A DNA stretch of 64,000 nucleotides. Origin: an uncultured Prevotellaceae bacterium (lineage in GTDB: Bacteria > Bacteroidota > Bacteroidia > Bacteroidales > Bacteroidaceae). Under the pieces are notes generated by a model. That model made no database searches. It was not told the DNA's origin and saw only the letters and a program-made list of their open reading frames with translations. The stretch covers positions 1 through 64,000 of the forward strand of contig CAMZCM010000001.1 in the NCBI GenBank assembly GCA_947305005.1. The letters run 5' to 3'. How positions within the stretch are numbered: position 1 is the stretch's first letter; each line of letters opens with the position of its first letter. A program made the translations under genes and the position numbers. Shown piece by piece: positions 28,446-38,190 of this stretch.

Positions 28446-30709
28446 TTCAGGCGTACCACGTCCTCTATACCATCAATCTTCTTGAGATTTCGGATAATGA
28501 TTTCTACGTCCTCAGTGTCATGAACACTTAGGTCAATGTCGCCTTGGAAAATACCGTTGTCAGCGGCTATGGTTAAACGATGGACGTTGACGTTTAGTTG
28601 CTGAGTAATCACCTCGGCTAGACTCTTGATAATGCCAACGCGGTCAATACCTGCAATATGTATCGTGGTGGAGAAGTCGAATAGTTTGTGGGTATCCCAA
28701 GTGGCAGCGAGAATGTGATTACCATGACTGGTCTTCAGCTGGTCGGCAATCGGACATTTGCGTTTATGGATCACCACACGGTTCTGTTCATCCAGATAAC
28801 CTAACACTTGGTCTCCGGGAATAGGACGACAATGAGGACACATCACGTAACGCGATAGGTTCTCCTCATTGAGAATCACAGGCTTCTTGCGGTCAATGAC
28901 GGGCTCCGTGACTGTCTTTTCATTCTTCACATTCTCCCCAGTCTTGGCTTTTGGCCTCCAGAAAGGAACAAAACGCGACCAACCCTTAGATTCATTCTTT
29001 TGGCGTCCTTCAGCAACGCGACGGATTGCAGTTATATCTGCATCGGACAAAACAACAGATCCTGCGCCGATAATCGCGAAGAGTTCTTCGCGTGAAGGCT
29101 GGTCATGAACAACGCACAGATGATCCACCAGTTGGCTGGTCATCTCCAATTCATGCTGCTGACACCACTCTTCCACGAGTTCTTCGCCTACCTTCTGTTG
29201 CTCACGCTTCTGGCGGCGTAGCACGGCTTCAATCTTATTGCGCGCCTTGGCCGTGGTGACGAAATTAAGCCACTCGGCTTCCACACGCATAGCATTGGAT
29301 GTAAGAATCTCCACCTGGTCACCGCTCTTCAACTGATGGTTAATGGGCACTAACTGATGGTTGACCTTTGCCCCCATGCAATGTGTTCCTAAGAAGGTGT
29401 GAATAGAGAAAGCGAAGTCCAGAGCCGTACACCCTAAAGGCATTGTCTTGAACTCTCCTTTCGGAGTGATGACTAGAATTTCAGAGGAGTAGAGGTTGAG
29501 CTTGATAGTGGAGAGAAAGTCCATCGCTGAGGGCTGAGGATCATCCAGCAGCTCTTTGATGGTCGCCAGCCATTTCTCCAACTCTCGCTCGCTGGTAGAA
29601 GTATCTTTCTCTCCTTCTTTGTATTTCCAGTGAGCGGCAAAACCACGTTCAGCCATATCGTCCATACGACGTGAACGAATCTGCAACTCGACCCATCTGC
29701 CCTGAGGACTCATCAACGTTGTATGCAAAGCCTGATAGCCATTGGACTTGGGGTTGGAGAGCCAGTCACGGAAACGCTCAGGATGTGCTTTATAGATGCT
29801 CGTACATGCAGCGTATATCTGGAAACAATCCGAGATTTCTGTATCTATCTCATGCGGGTCGAAGATGATGCGAACGGCCAGTAAGTCATAGATCTCATTG
29901 AAGGCAACGTGCTTGTTCTGCATCTTCATCCATATGCTGTAGGGATGTTTGATGCGGGCTTTGATATCATAGTGGAAACCCATGCTGTCCAATTTGGCAC
30001 GGATGGGTCGAATGAAAAGCTCATAGGCTTTATCCAACTCTGGCTTGATTTCTTCCAGCTGAATGCTGATTTGTTCATGCACCTCGGGTTGCTCATAGCG
30101 GAAACTGAGGTCTTCCAGTTCCTCCTTGATGATGTTAAGGCCGAGACGATGAGCCAGCGGAGCGTAGATGTATAAAGTCTCCCCCGCAATCTTATATTGT
30201 TTATGTGTAGGCTGTGAACCCAGCGTCCTCATATTATGGAGGCGGTCGCTAATCTTGATGAGGATGACACGGATGTCATCGCTCATGGTAAGCAGAAGCT
30301 TACGGAAAGACTCCGCTTGCGCAGAGGCTTTGTCACCGAAGATGCCTCCCGAGATCTTGGTCAAGCCATCAACAATCTGTGCAATTTTGGGGTCGAAGAC
30401 GTTGGCGATATCTTCAACGGTGTACTCCGTATCTTCCACCACATCATGCAGCAAAGCGGCACAAATGCTAGTAGATCCCAATCCAATCTCGCCACACACA
30501 ATCTGAGCGACAGCCAAAGGATGCATGATATATGGTTCACCCGAAAGACGGCGGACACCCTTATGTGCCTGCTTGGCGAAGTTGAAAGCCTTTTGGATAA
30601 TATCGACTTTCTTGCGATGTGGTGATGCCAGATAGGTCTCAATCAGATTCTGGTAAGCAGCACTTACCATCTCTTCATCCTGCAATGCTTGTTTGTTAAC
30701 GTCTTCCAT
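28442..30709 (-). CDS. Bifunctional (p)ppGpp synthetase/hydrolase, RelA/SpoT family
   Basis: This 755-residue stringent-response enzyme has the HD hydrolase domain at about 35-195, with His88-Asp89 in LLHDVVEDTEYT. The synthetase domain follows at about 240-350 (NEIYDLLAVRII). The TGS domain is at about 405-465 (GEFKTMPLGCTALDFAFSIH) and the ACT domain at about 680-755. Both catalytic halves look intact, so it probably makes and degrades the alarmone. It is the last gene of the parA-parB-DUF5683-mltD-relA run, 34 bases after the transglycosylase gene. Confidence 0.95.
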   Translation of the reverse strand: MEDVNKQALQDEEMVSAAYQNLIETYLASPHRKKVDIIQKAFNFAKQAHKGVRRLSGEPYIMHPLAVAQIVCGEIGLGSTSICAALLHDVVEDTEYTVEDIANVFDPKIAQIVDGLTKISGGIFGDKASAQAESFRKLLLTMSDDIRVILIKISDRLHNMRTLGSQPTHKQYKIAGETLYIYAPLAHRLGLNIIKEELEDLSFRYEQPEVHEQISIQLEEIKPELDKAYELFIRPIRAKLDSMGFHYDIKARIKHPYSIWMKMQNKHVAFNEIYDLLAVRIIFDPHEIDTEISDCFQIYAACTSIYKAHPERFRDWLSNPKSNGYQALHTTLMSPQGRWVELQIRSRRMDDMAERGFAAHWKYKEGEKDTSTSERELEKWLATIKELLDDPQPSAMDFLSTIKLNLYSSEILVITPKGEFKTMPLGCTALDFAFSIHTFLGTHCMGAKVNHQLVPINHQLKSGDQVEILTSNAMRVEAEWLNFVTTAKARNKIEAVLRRQKREQQKVGEELVEEWCQQHELEMTSQLVDHLCVVHDQPSREELFAIIGAGSVVLSDADITAIRRVAEGRQKNESKGWSRFVPFWRPKAKTGENVKNEKTVTEPVIDRKKPVILNEENLSRYVMCPHCRPIPGDQVLGYLDEQNRVVIHKRKCPIADQLKTSHGNHILAATWDTHKLFDFSTTIHIAGIDRVGIIKSLAEVITQQLNVNVHRLTIAADNGIFQGDIDLSVHDTEDVEIIIRNLKKIDGIEDVVRLN

Positions 30710-30743
30710 AGTTGTCTCCTATTAGTAGTTGGAAAACAAATGC

Positions 30744-32018
30744 TTATTTCACCCTTAATTTTTTGCCGACCGTGATGTTATTTCCACGGATACCATTGAG
30801 TTCACGCAAATGAGCCACTGTGGTACCATAGCGTTGGGCGATGGAGCTCAGCGTATCGCCTCTTCGGACAATTACCGTCTGTCCGCCACGAGTGTTACGA
30901 CTTCCTCGCCGTCCTTTTCCAGCCTGTGTGTCAGAAACCTCAACCTCACGACGATTCGTTAGGAGCTCGGTTGCACGGTAGTTATATATACTGTCTCCAA
31001 GTTCCACAAAACTTTTCATCGCAGCGTGTGGAAGGCGTAGCGTGCAGTCGTGGCTATCCCCTGGAATCATCGATGTACGATACTGTGGATTCAGGGCGGT
31101 CAACTCTTCCATGCTGACATTACATAGTGCCACGAGCTGGTCGAAGTGAAGATTACGATGAATCTGAACGGTATCAGTGGCAGGCGGGAGGATGGCACCT
31201 ACCGGGCAGATATTATGCTCACAATAATAGTTCATGGCATAGTTGGCGGCGATGAAAGCTGGAACATAACCACGTGTCTCTGCGGGTAGATAGGGATAGA
31301 TTTTCCAATAGTCGCGCTCTCCACCGGCTCTGCTGATAGCCTTGCGGACATTGTTAGGACCACAATTATAAGAAGCAATGACCAACGTCCAGTCTCCAAA
31401 GATATCATAGAGGTCTTTGAGGTAATGAGCGGCAGCATAACTAGCTTTAATGGGATCACGCCGTTCATCAATGAGGCTGGTTACTTCTAGGCTATAGAGT
31501 TTGCCAGTTGTGATGATGAACTGCCACAAACCAACAGCTCCGGCACGACTGGTGGCCATAGGATTCAGCGCCGATTCAATAATGGGTAGATATTTCAGTT
31601 CCAAAGGTAGTTGATAGGCTTCCAACGCTTCCTCAAATATAGGCATATAGAAGTTGCTGGCGCCAAGGAAGATGCTGATGGAACGGCGCAAACGACCCGT
31701 ATATTGATCAATAAATTTACGAACGACATCGTTGTAAGGCATCTCAATGACATTGGGCAGACGTGACAGGCGATGGATATAGGTCTCTTTGTCAAATTCT
31801 GGATTCTCTGCCGACGATTCACAATCATCGGTAGGAAACAGATAATTGCGATTATGCCATTCATGGAGAAGGCTGTCTATATCGTCGGTCATCCCTTCTG
31901 GAAGGATAATCTCATCTTCGCCCTCCTCATTCTGTGCCATCATAGGTGATGCCAGCAACAGGATGAGAAACATCCATAAAACTCGGAAGGGATAGATGTG
32001 ATGGATAGTCATACTCAT
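30744..32018 (-). CDS. LysM-containing lytic transglycosylase, MltD-like
   Basis: This 424-residue envelope enzyme cleaves peptidoglycan glycan strands. A signal peptide ends near PMMAQ (about residue 29). The SLT domain spans about 120-290 with the catalytic Glu in PIIESALNP and the following SRAGAVGLWQF motif. One C-terminal LysM domain (about 375-424, IVRRGDTLSSIAQRYG) binds peptidoglycan. A second LysM-like segment may lie around 290-340 (NLHFDQLVALCNVSMEEL). It follows the DUF5683 gene by 7 bases and is probably co-transcribed with the partition genes. Confidence 0.9.
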   Translation of the reverse strand: MSMTIHHIYPFRVLWMFLILLLASPMMAQNEEGEDEIILPEGMTDDIDSLLHEWHNRNYLFPTDDCESSAENPEFDKETYIHRLSRLPNVIEMPYNDVVRKFIDQYTGRLRRSISIFLGASNFYMPIFEEALEAYQLPLELKYLPIIESALNPMATSRAGAVGLWQFIITTGKLYSLEVTSLIDERRDPIKASYAAAHYLKDLYDIFGDWTLVIASYNCGPNNVRKAISRAGGERDYWKIYPYLPAETRGYVPAFIAANYAMNYYCEHNICPVGAILPPATDTVQIHRNLHFDQLVALCNVSMEELTALNPQYRTSMIPGDSHDCTLRLPHAAMKSFVELGDSIYNYRATELLTNRREVEVSDTQAGKGRRGSRNTRGGQTVIVRRGDTLSSIAQRYGTTVAHLRELNGIRGNNITVGKKLRVK

Positions 32019-32025
32019 GAGTGGT

Positions 32026-32799
32026 TTAGAAATGCAAGCGTAAGGCCATGCCGAGCGTTTGCTCAGGAGTGACGGATAGCTGTTGATGACGTTGTCCCTC
32101 TGCGCGTGAGCTGATGACAGCTGGGACTACCTGTAAAGAGAGATCCTCGCTGATGTCGAAGCTCGACAATTCTGCATCAACGTATGCATCAATGGCTGCA
32201 ATGGCATAGACTGCCACGAAAGCAAAGATGCTCATATCTCGATACTTACGATAGTAATTCTTCTTGTTCTTGAAGATTTCTTGGAACTGACTCACACGAT
32301 TGCTGATGTCATAGCCGATAGGCAGCATTTTTTCATAGCTTTTTGTGTTAGGGTCTTTATCCATAATATCCAAATAAGCCTGCGAATAGTCGCGTAGCAT
32401 CTGATTGTTCCACGTGAGCGCATAGAGGCAACCTAAGAATCCACCATAGACAATGGGCAACTTCCAATATTTCCGATTATAAATCTGACCGGCACCTGGA
32501 AAGATGAGTGACAACCATAGTGCACGGATTGGGTCTGGCTTGAAAGATTCTCTTCGGAGGTTTTGTGCCGCTACAGCCAAACTATCTGCTAATTGGTAGA
32601 GCGCCAAGGTGTCAATAGCAGCAGAATCAGGGAGGACGGAAGGAGGCGCGATAGAAGTATCAGGACGGAGCAAGATGCTGTCAGGCGTCAGGCGAAATTC
32701 ATCATCGTCGCGCTCCACCTGAGCTGAAAGGGAAAGACTCATCAGCAGCATCCATCCCATTAGCCACCACTTCTGATATGTCTGACCCTTCTCTATCAA
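32026..32799 (-). CDS. DUF5683 membrane protein
   Basis: This 257-residue protein has a signal sequence (about 1-27) and an acidic Asp/Ser-rich segment. The DUF5683 core (about 85-205) has ALWLSLIFPGAGQIYNRKYW and two hydrophobic stretches (PIVYGGFLGCLYALTW, MSIFAFVAVYAIAAIDAYV). The pattern GAGQIYN is also seen in TM2-like proteins. It is conserved between parB and the mltD-like gene in Bacteroidetes, which suggests an envelope or division role, but function is not established. Its start codon overlaps the parB stop by four bases. Confidence 0.85.
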   Translation of the reverse strand: MIEKGQTYQKWWLMGWMLLMSLSLSAQVERDDDEFRLTPDSILLRPDTSIAPPSVLPDSAAIDTLALYQLADSLAVAAQNLRRESFKPDPIRALWLSLIFPGAGQIYNRKYWKLPIVYGGFLGCLYALTWNNQMLRDYSQAYLDIMDKDPNTKSYEKMLPIGYDISNRVSQFQEIFKNKKNYYRKYRDMSIFAFVAVYAIAAIDAYVDAELSSFDISEDLSLQVVPAVISSRAEGQRHQQLSVTPEQTLGMALRLHF

Positions 32800-33689
32800 T
32801 GCTTTAATTTATCTAAGAGAGCTACGATTCTTTCCATTTCTTCCTCGTTAGCAAACGGGATAGTGATTTTTCCCTTGCCATTCTCAGAACAGGTGAACTG
32901 CACTTTTGTTTGGAAACACTCCGAGAGGTTTTGGCGCAGTTGGGTGTACTCATGGCTAAGCTGTGCCTTGCGAGGTTGGATTTTTTTGCCACTGATGCTC
33001 ACCGTCTCACCTTCCGTGAGGCGTTTCACCAGTTCTTCCACCTTACGGACACTTAGATGGTCACGCGTGATCTCAGAGAACACCTTCAATTGCAGCGTTG
33101 GATTGTCCAGAGACAGCAATGCACGGGCGTGTCCCATGTCTAATTCACGATTCTGCAATGCCATCTGAATCGAAGCCGGTAATTTCAAAAGGCGAAGATA
33201 ATTGGTAATCGTGGCCCGCTTCTTACCGACACGTTCGCTCAAACGATCCTGTGTGAGGTCATATTGCTCCAAAAGATGCTGATAGGCTAATGCAATTTCT
33301 ACGGCATTGAGATCCTGACGTTGGATGTTCTCAATCAGGGCCATCTCCATGACATTCTCATCGTCTGCCGTACGAATATAGGCAGGAATCGTTGCCAGAC
33401 CTGCCATTTGTGAAGCGCGCCAACGACGCTCTCCAGCGATAATCTCATAGGTGCCGTCATCAAGCTTGCGCAAGGTGATAGGCTGGATGATGCCTATTTC
33501 CTTGATGCTGTCCGCCAGTTCCTGTAGCGCTTCAGCGTCAAATTCATGACGAGGTTGGTTAGGATTAGGGTGAATCAGTGAGAGAGCAATCTCATTGATG
33601 CTCGAAGAGCCGTTTGTCTGAACCTCATCGGTCTGAATCAGAACGTCAAGGCCACGACCTAATGCCGGAAATTTCTTATGTGGTGCCAT
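32796..33689 (-). CDS. parB: Chromosome partitioning protein ParB
   Basis: This 297-residue DNA-binding CTPase loads on parS sites. The N-terminal CTP-binding ParB/Srx fold contains the GERRWRAS motif (about residues 90-97). The central helix-turn-helix is at about 130-200 (TQDRLSERVGKKRATITNYLRLLKLP), and the dimerisation domain is at the C-terminus. The length is normal. It is transcribed 23 bases after parA. Confidence 0.95.
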   Translation of the reverse strand: MAPHKKFPALGRGLDVLIQTDEVQTNGSSSINEIALSLIHPNPNQPRHEFDAEALQELADSIKEIGIIQPITLRKLDDGTYEIIAGERRWRASQMAGLATIPAYIRTADDENVMEMALIENIQRQDLNAVEIALAYQHLLEQYDLTQDRLSERVGKKRATITNYLRLLKLPASIQMALQNRELDMGHARALLSLDNPTLQLKVFSEITRDHLSVRKVEELVKRLTEGETVSISGKKIQPRKAQLSHEYTQLRQNLSECFQTKVQFTCSENGKGKITIPFANEEEMERIVALLDKLKH

Positions 33690-33712
33690 ATCATGTAGGG
33701 TGACAAGATAAA

Positions 33713-34483
33713 TTATTTGGAGTTGTCCTTTTCGAGAATCTCTTTGGCCAACTCTAAGTGGTTGCGTGCTCCGGCGCTGTCTGCATCGTAAAGGATAGCG
33801 GGAACACCATGTCCTGGCGCCTCTGCCAGTTTAACATTGCGGTTGATGACGGTGTTGAAGACCAATTCCTGGAAATGTCGCTGCACGTCGTCGCGGACTT
33901 GGTTGGACAAGCGAAGACGGGAGTCGAACATCGTCAAAAGGAAACCTTCAATCTCCAGTCCGGGATTCAGCTTCTGTTTAATAATCTTGATTGTATTCAG
34001 CAGTTTGGAGATTCCTTCCAATGCGAAATACTCACACTGGACAGGGATGATTACCGAATGAGCAGCTGTCAGGGCGTTTACTGTAATCAGTCCTAAGGAA
34101 GGAGAACAGTCAATGAGGATATAATCATAGTCTGTAAGAAGGGGACGAAGCAGACGTGCCATCACTTTTTCACGCTGAGGCATGTTCAGCATCTCAATCT
34201 CAGCGCCCACCAGGTCAATGTGACTGGGTATAACATCCAAACCAGGGATATCGGTCTCGAAGATCGCTTCATGCACATCTACCTGATTGATCAGACAGTC
34301 ATAGATACTGCAATCCACGGATTTTATATCAATGCCCAATCCACTGGAAGCATTTGCCTGTGGGTCTGCATCAATCAGCAGGACATGTTTTTCCAGTGTA
34401 GCTAACGAAGCTGCAAGATTCATGGATGTTGTAGTTTTACCTACTCCACCTTTCTGGTTGGCCAAAGCAATAATTTTGCCCAT
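33713..34483 (-). CDS. parA: Chromosome partitioning ATPase ParA (Soj-like)
   Basis: This 256-residue P-loop ATPase drives origin segregation with ParB. The deviant Walker A motif KGGVGKTT is at residues 10-17, followed by the Walker B-type segment YDYILIDCSPSLG. There is no N-terminal helix-turn-helix, as expected for chromosomal ParA. It is the first gene of the operon and has a TATATTTG promoter element upstream. Confidence 0.95.
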   Translation of the reverse strand: MGKIIALANQKGGVGKTTTSMNLAASLATLEKHVLLIDADPQANASSGLGIDIKSVDCSIYDCLINQVDVHEAIFETDIPGLDVIPSHIDLVGAEIEMLNMPQREKVMARLLRPLLTDYDYILIDCSPSLGLITVNALTAAHSVIIPVQCEYFALEGISKLLNTIKIIKQKLNPGLEIEGFLLTMFDSRLRLSNQVRDDVQRHFQELVFNTVINRNVKLAEAPGHGVPAILYDADSAGARNHLELAKEILEKDNSK

Positions 34484-34512
34484 AATTCTTTACACGTGTA
34501 TATTAAGAATTG

Positions 34513-34520
34513 CAAATATA
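34513..34520 (-). promoter_or_regulatory. parA operon promoter -7 element
   Basis: TATATTTG on the minus strand is 29 bases before the parA ATG. It lies about 85 bases from the divergent tadA promoter element. Confidence 0.5.
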
Positions 34521-34605
34521 CGAATTTTCGGCCGAAAGAGAGGAGGTTTTAAGGCTTTTTATGCAATATTAGCCCCTTTTCTTGCTCCAATAGGCTCCGT
34601 TTTGC

Positions 34606-34613
34606 TATCTTTG
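34606..34613 (+). promoter_or_regulatory. tadA promoter -7 element
   Basis: TATCTTTG is 24 bases upstream of the ATG at 34638. It argues against the long in-frame extension that reaches back into parA. Confidence 0.55.
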
Positions 34614-34637
34614 TCCCGGAAAAAGAATAACTGCCAC

Positions 34638-35075
34638 ATGACAAACGAAGATATTTCCTTTATGCAACAAGCCTTGGGTGAAGCGCGAAAAGCAGCTTCG
34701 CTTGGCGAGATACCCATCGGCGCCATCATCGTATCGAAAGGTAACATCATCGCCCGTGCCCATAACCTGACAGAACGCCTGACCGACGTCACTGCTCACG
34801 CGGAGATGATGGCGATAACGTCAGCAGCCACTGCACTTGGGGGGAAATATCTGCCGGACTGCACTCTATATGTCACGGTAGAGCCTTGTGTGATGTGTGC
34901 AGGAGCGATTGGCTGGTCTCAATTAGGACGGCTCGTTTATGGCGCTTCTGATGAGAAACGAGGATTCCAGCGTTTTGCTCCTAATGCCTTACACCCGAAA
35001 ACAAAAATTGAAGGTGGCGTCCTCGAAGCGGAGTGCGCCACCCTTATGAAGGAGTTCTTTCAGAAAAAGAGATAG
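34638..35075 (+). CDS. tadA: tRNA adenosine(34) deaminase
   Basis: This 145-residue cytoplasmic enzyme converts adenosine 34 to inosine in tRNA-Arg(ACG). The zinc-dependent deaminase motifs are HAE (His54, Glu56) and PCVMC (Cys84, Cys87). The C-terminal helix is typical (EGGVLEAECATLMKEFFQKKR). The ATG at 34638 is chosen because it follows the promoter element and gives the normal family length. Tad proteins and guanine deaminases share the fold; TadA is the better match by length and motif context. It is convergent with the outer-membrane protein gene, 11 bases apart. Confidence 0.88.
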   Translation: MTNEDISFMQQALGEARKAASLGEIPIGAIIVSKGNIIARAHNLTERLTDVTAHAEMMAITSAATALGGKYLPDCTLYVTVEPCVMCAGAIGWSQLGRLVYGASDEKRGFQRFAPNALHPKTKIEGGVLEAECATLMKEFFQKKR

Positions 35076-35086
35076 TATCGGACTGA

Positions 35087-38000
35087 TCATCTGAAGACGT
35101 TCACACGGCCGCCGCCAAAGCCACCTGGGCCACCGCCGAAATTGCGGCCGCCACCATTGCGACCGCCTTCAGGGCGTCTGCCATCGGGGCCAGGACCTCC
35201 AGGACCTCCGAAGCCTTCTTGACGTGCTTCCTTATTCCCTAAAAGACTGAAATTGTAAACGATGCGGAACATCACATAGGAGTTGATGGCGTTGGTCCAG
35301 GTGTCGCTACGCTGCATTGCGCTGATGGCACGGCTGATGTTGGAACGCTCGTGCAGGATATCGTACCATTGGATAGACAATGTGAGCGCGTTGTCTTTTA
35401 GGAATCCCTGTGAGAGTTGGGCATTCCAGATGAGCTCGTTAGTGTTCATCGAAGCATCCTCATAACCGCGACGGCTTTCCTGTGTGAGATCCGTAGCGAG
35501 GCTCATGCCCCAAGGTGCATTGACTTGGAAGTTACCACCATAACTGAATGACCAAGTGTTAAGATTTGCGCTCTCGCGGACATCGTTACGGGCAACGGTA
35601 TAGTTCAATCCGCCGTTGACGCCAACCTCCACATAGTCATTTCGGTAGTTCAGACGCAAATTATCTCCGATATTCGTCTGTTTCGTTACTGACTTCACGG
35701 AATTAGAAGCTTGATCCAATGTCATATAACCGACACTATTCTGGTAGCGTAGATTCATGAAGTTGTTGATGTTCCAATATTTGCCGCGATCCAATGCGGT
35801 ATTGAAATTGCCTGTAAAACCAGCATCCCAGTTGCCATCGATGTTCTCTGGCTTCGTCTCGCGTTTACCTGTCTTCAGGTCGTAGGTCGTCTGGTTGGAG
35901 ATGCTGTTGAAGGTGTTATTGAAGTATAGGCGAGCAAACCAACCCATCTGCTTGTCAACGATGTAGTCGTTGTAATTGATGTTGAAGCGGTTGGTCCACG
36001 AGGGCTTCAAACCTGTGTTACCGTGACTGACGTTCAGAGGATCGCTGGTGTCATCGACATCTAACAGTTGTGTCATTGATGGCTGGTTCATCCAGGCATT
36101 ATAGCGCGCACGTAATTGTCCTGTGTTTGAGAACTTCCAACGCAAATCCAAACGAGGAGACCAGTTGAAAACATGACGGGTGACTGTCGTGTCCAGCTTG
36201 TTCTTGGCATAATCCATGTGCGTTGTCTGCGGCTGGAAGCTCATGCCAGCATTGAAGTTGAATTCGCCAATCTGATAACGGAACATCACGCTGGCTTCGT
36301 GATTAAACATATTGTAAGTGGCGTATTGCGAGTTTTGAAGGTTGCGTAATCCCGCAAGTACGTTGTCATCTGGCTGATAACCAAGTACCAGTTCCTGAAT
36401 GATTTGGTCTTCACTCTTACCATTCCACATATAAGCATATTCCGTTTTTGTCAAGAGGGAGTCTATACTGTATATTGAGCGGTCGCTATCTGAATAACGG
36501 CGCTGGAACTGGTAGCTGAACTGTAAGTTAGCACCTTTGAAAATCGGTTCGCTATAAGACAAACGTGCGCGCCAATCCCAACTCTCAGAAGGTGTCTTCG
36601 TGTATTGGTTGGTGAAGGATTTGTCACGGCCATTCATCTGTGCCTGATAAAACTGCACCAAGCTGCGGCTGTAGCTGTTATTGGTGCTTTCGCTGATGCT
36701 TCCACCCATATCCAAGGTAATATTGCGACCAGCCTTGCCCAAGCGACGATTGATCTGGAGGGAGCCATTGACATTGTAGCTATGGCTGTCGCTCATGTTG
36801 GAGCGCTCATTGCTGTTCAACAGAATGTCCTTATAGAGGTATGAGCCATCGTTCGCTTTCTGCCCGAACTCTTCCAATGGATTTGCCATACCTGCATCGT
36901 AAGGACTCGAATCGAAAGTGACCGATGTATTGTCACCTTCATTGTCACTGGTGCTATATGAATAGGCAGGACGGAAGATGATATTTGTCATGGAATCCGG
37001 CTGCCATTCAAAACGGAAGTCGGTATTGACATTCTTGTTTTGGTTCAAACTCTTGCTGCGGCTGTTCGCGAATTGTGAAGCTGTCGAGGTAAGAAATGAC
37101 TCACTGTTGCTCTTCGTCTGCACGTCGTTTTTCTGAAAGCGATAGCGTACGTTTCCGCCAATCTCTAAGCGACCCGCTTCGTTCTGTTCCTTGCCATTCT
37201 TCCAGGCAATATTCAAGCCGGGATTCAACACGGTGGTAATCCCATTGCCTCCTCGTCCCCATCCGCCGAAGCCGCGGTCGCCGACGTTGTTCCAGGAACC
37301 AAAGAGGGCAAAATTCAAGTTATCTGTGAAACGTGTCAGGTTCAGCTTTTCAGAAAAACGGTCCTCTGTACCGTAACCTGCGTCGATATTGAGGTTCCAA
37401 CCCTCTGTCATCCCTTTCTTGACGGTCAAATCCAGTACGGTTTCCTCTTCGCCGTCATCGATGCCAGTCACACGTGTATAGTCACTCTGACGGTCGTAGG
37501 CTTTCACTTTGCTCACCATCTTGGCGGGCAGGTTCTTTAGTGTCATCTGTGTGTCGCCGCCAAAAAACTCCTTATTGTTGACAAGTATCTTTTTTACTTC
37601 TTTACCGTTGATTTTGATGGTTCCCTCCTCTGTAATCTCTGCGCCGGGGAATTTCTTGAGCAGTGCCTCAAAGTTAGACCCTTCAGGAATGCGGAAAGCG
37701 TCTGAATTATAGACGAACGTATCAGCCTTCATCTCCATCTGAGCCGCCCGTGCCGTCACCTCCGTCTCCTTCATCATCCTTGCATTCTCCATGAGCGTGA
37801 TTTCGCCAAGTGCCAATTGCCGATTCTTCTTGGTCAGTGAAATCTGGCGAAAGACGGTCTTATAACCGATGAACGAAGCGCGCAACAGATAATCACCGAT
37901 TTGCACAGAGCCCACGCTGAACGATCCATCTGCCTTTGTCTGCTGTCCAGTCACCTGTGTGCTGTCCAACTTCATAATCACAATGGTGGCACCGGGCAAA

Positions 38001-38104
38001 GGCTCGCCTGTTTGATCCACGACTGATCCGCTGACTGTTCCTTTCTGCGCAAAGGTTGCGGTAGCCACGCACAGGGTCCAGAGGAGAGAGAAAAAATATT
38101 TCAT
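35087..38104 (-). CDS. Outer membrane beta-barrel protein with a carboxypeptidase-like N-terminal domain
   Basis: This 1,005-residue protein has a signal peptide ending in TFAQ. A carboxypeptidase regulatory-like domain (about 20-105; GSVVDQTGEPLPGATIVIMK) is followed by a plug-like region (about 130-225). The rest is a large OMP_b-brl_3-type barrel related to TonB-dependent receptors. The last 40 residues are Gly/Pro/Arg-rich (GGPGGPGPDGRRPEGGRNG) before a short RVNVFR end, an unusual tail for a barrel. No SusD-like gene is adjacent, so the cargo is unknown. A terminator-like hairpin lies 17 bases before the start codon. The ATG at 38104 gives the cleaner signal peptide. Confidence 0.85.
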   Translation of the reverse strand: MKYFFSLLWTLCVATATFAQKGTVSGSVVDQTGEPLPGATIVIMKLDSTQVTGQQTKADGSFSVGSVQIGDYLLRASFIGYKTVFRQISLTKKNRQLALGEITLMENARMMKETEVTARAAQMEMKADTFVYNSDAFRIPEGSNFEALLKKFPGAEITEEGTIKINGKEVKKILVNNKEFFGGDTQMTLKNLPAKMVSKVKAYDRQSDYTRVTGIDDGEEETVLDLTVKKGMTEGWNLNIDAGYGTEDRFSEKLNLTRFTDNLNFALFGSWNNVGDRGFGGWGRGGNGITTVLNPGLNIAWKNGKEQNEAGRLEIGGNVRYRFQKNDVQTKSNSESFLTSTASQFANSRSKSLNQNKNVNTDFRFEWQPDSMTNIIFRPAYSYSTSDNEGDNTSVTFDSSPYDAGMANPLEEFGQKANDGSYLYKDILLNSNERSNMSDSHSYNVNGSLQINRRLGKAGRNITLDMGGSISESTNNSYSRSLVQFYQAQMNGRDKSFTNQYTKTPSESWDWRARLSYSEPIFKGANLQFSYQFQRRYSDSDRSIYSIDSLLTKTEYAYMWNGKSEDQIIQELVLGYQPDDNVLAGLRNLQNSQYATYNMFNHEASVMFRYQIGEFNFNAGMSFQPQTTHMDYAKNKLDTTVTRHVFNWSPRLDLRWKFSNTGQLRARYNAWMNQPSMTQLLDVDDTSDPLNVSHGNTGLKPSWTNRFNINYNDYIVDKQMGWFARLYFNNTFNSISNQTTYDLKTGKRETKPENIDGNWDAGFTGNFNTALDRGKYWNINNFMNLRYQNSVGYMTLDQASNSVKSVTKQTNIGDNLRLNYRNDYVEVGVNGGLNYTVARNDVRESANLNTWSFSYGGNFQVNAPWGMSLATDLTQESRRGYEDASMNTNELIWNAQLSQGFLKDNALTLSIQWYDILHERSNISRAISAMQRSDTWTNAINSYVMFRIVYNFSLLGNKEARQEGFGGPGGPGPDGRRPEGGRNGGGRNFGGGPGGFGGGRVNVFR

Positions 38105-38120
38105 ATTCAATAAAAACATA

Positions 38121-38147
38121 AAAGCCGTCGGTATGTGTGACGGCTTT
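38121..38147 (-). terminator. Hairpin between cdsA and the outer-membrane protein gene
   Basis: AAAGCCGTC and GACGGCTTT form a 9-bp stem with a 9-base loop; on the minus strand a T-rich stretch (TTTTATGTTTTTATTG) follows. It probably ends the rsfS-ftsH-cdsA transcript. Because it sits only 17 bases before the next ATG in the same direction, it could also act as an attenuator in that gene's leader. Confidence 0.65.
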
Positions 38148-38190
38148 CATGGATATTCGTTTAAGGAATAAGTGTTGATTTAACGTTTAT

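Noticed and set aside
34332..34637. In-frame upstream extension of tadA into parA
   Set aside because: It runs across the tadA and parA promoter elements and has no homology; the ATG at 34638 gives the normal family length.
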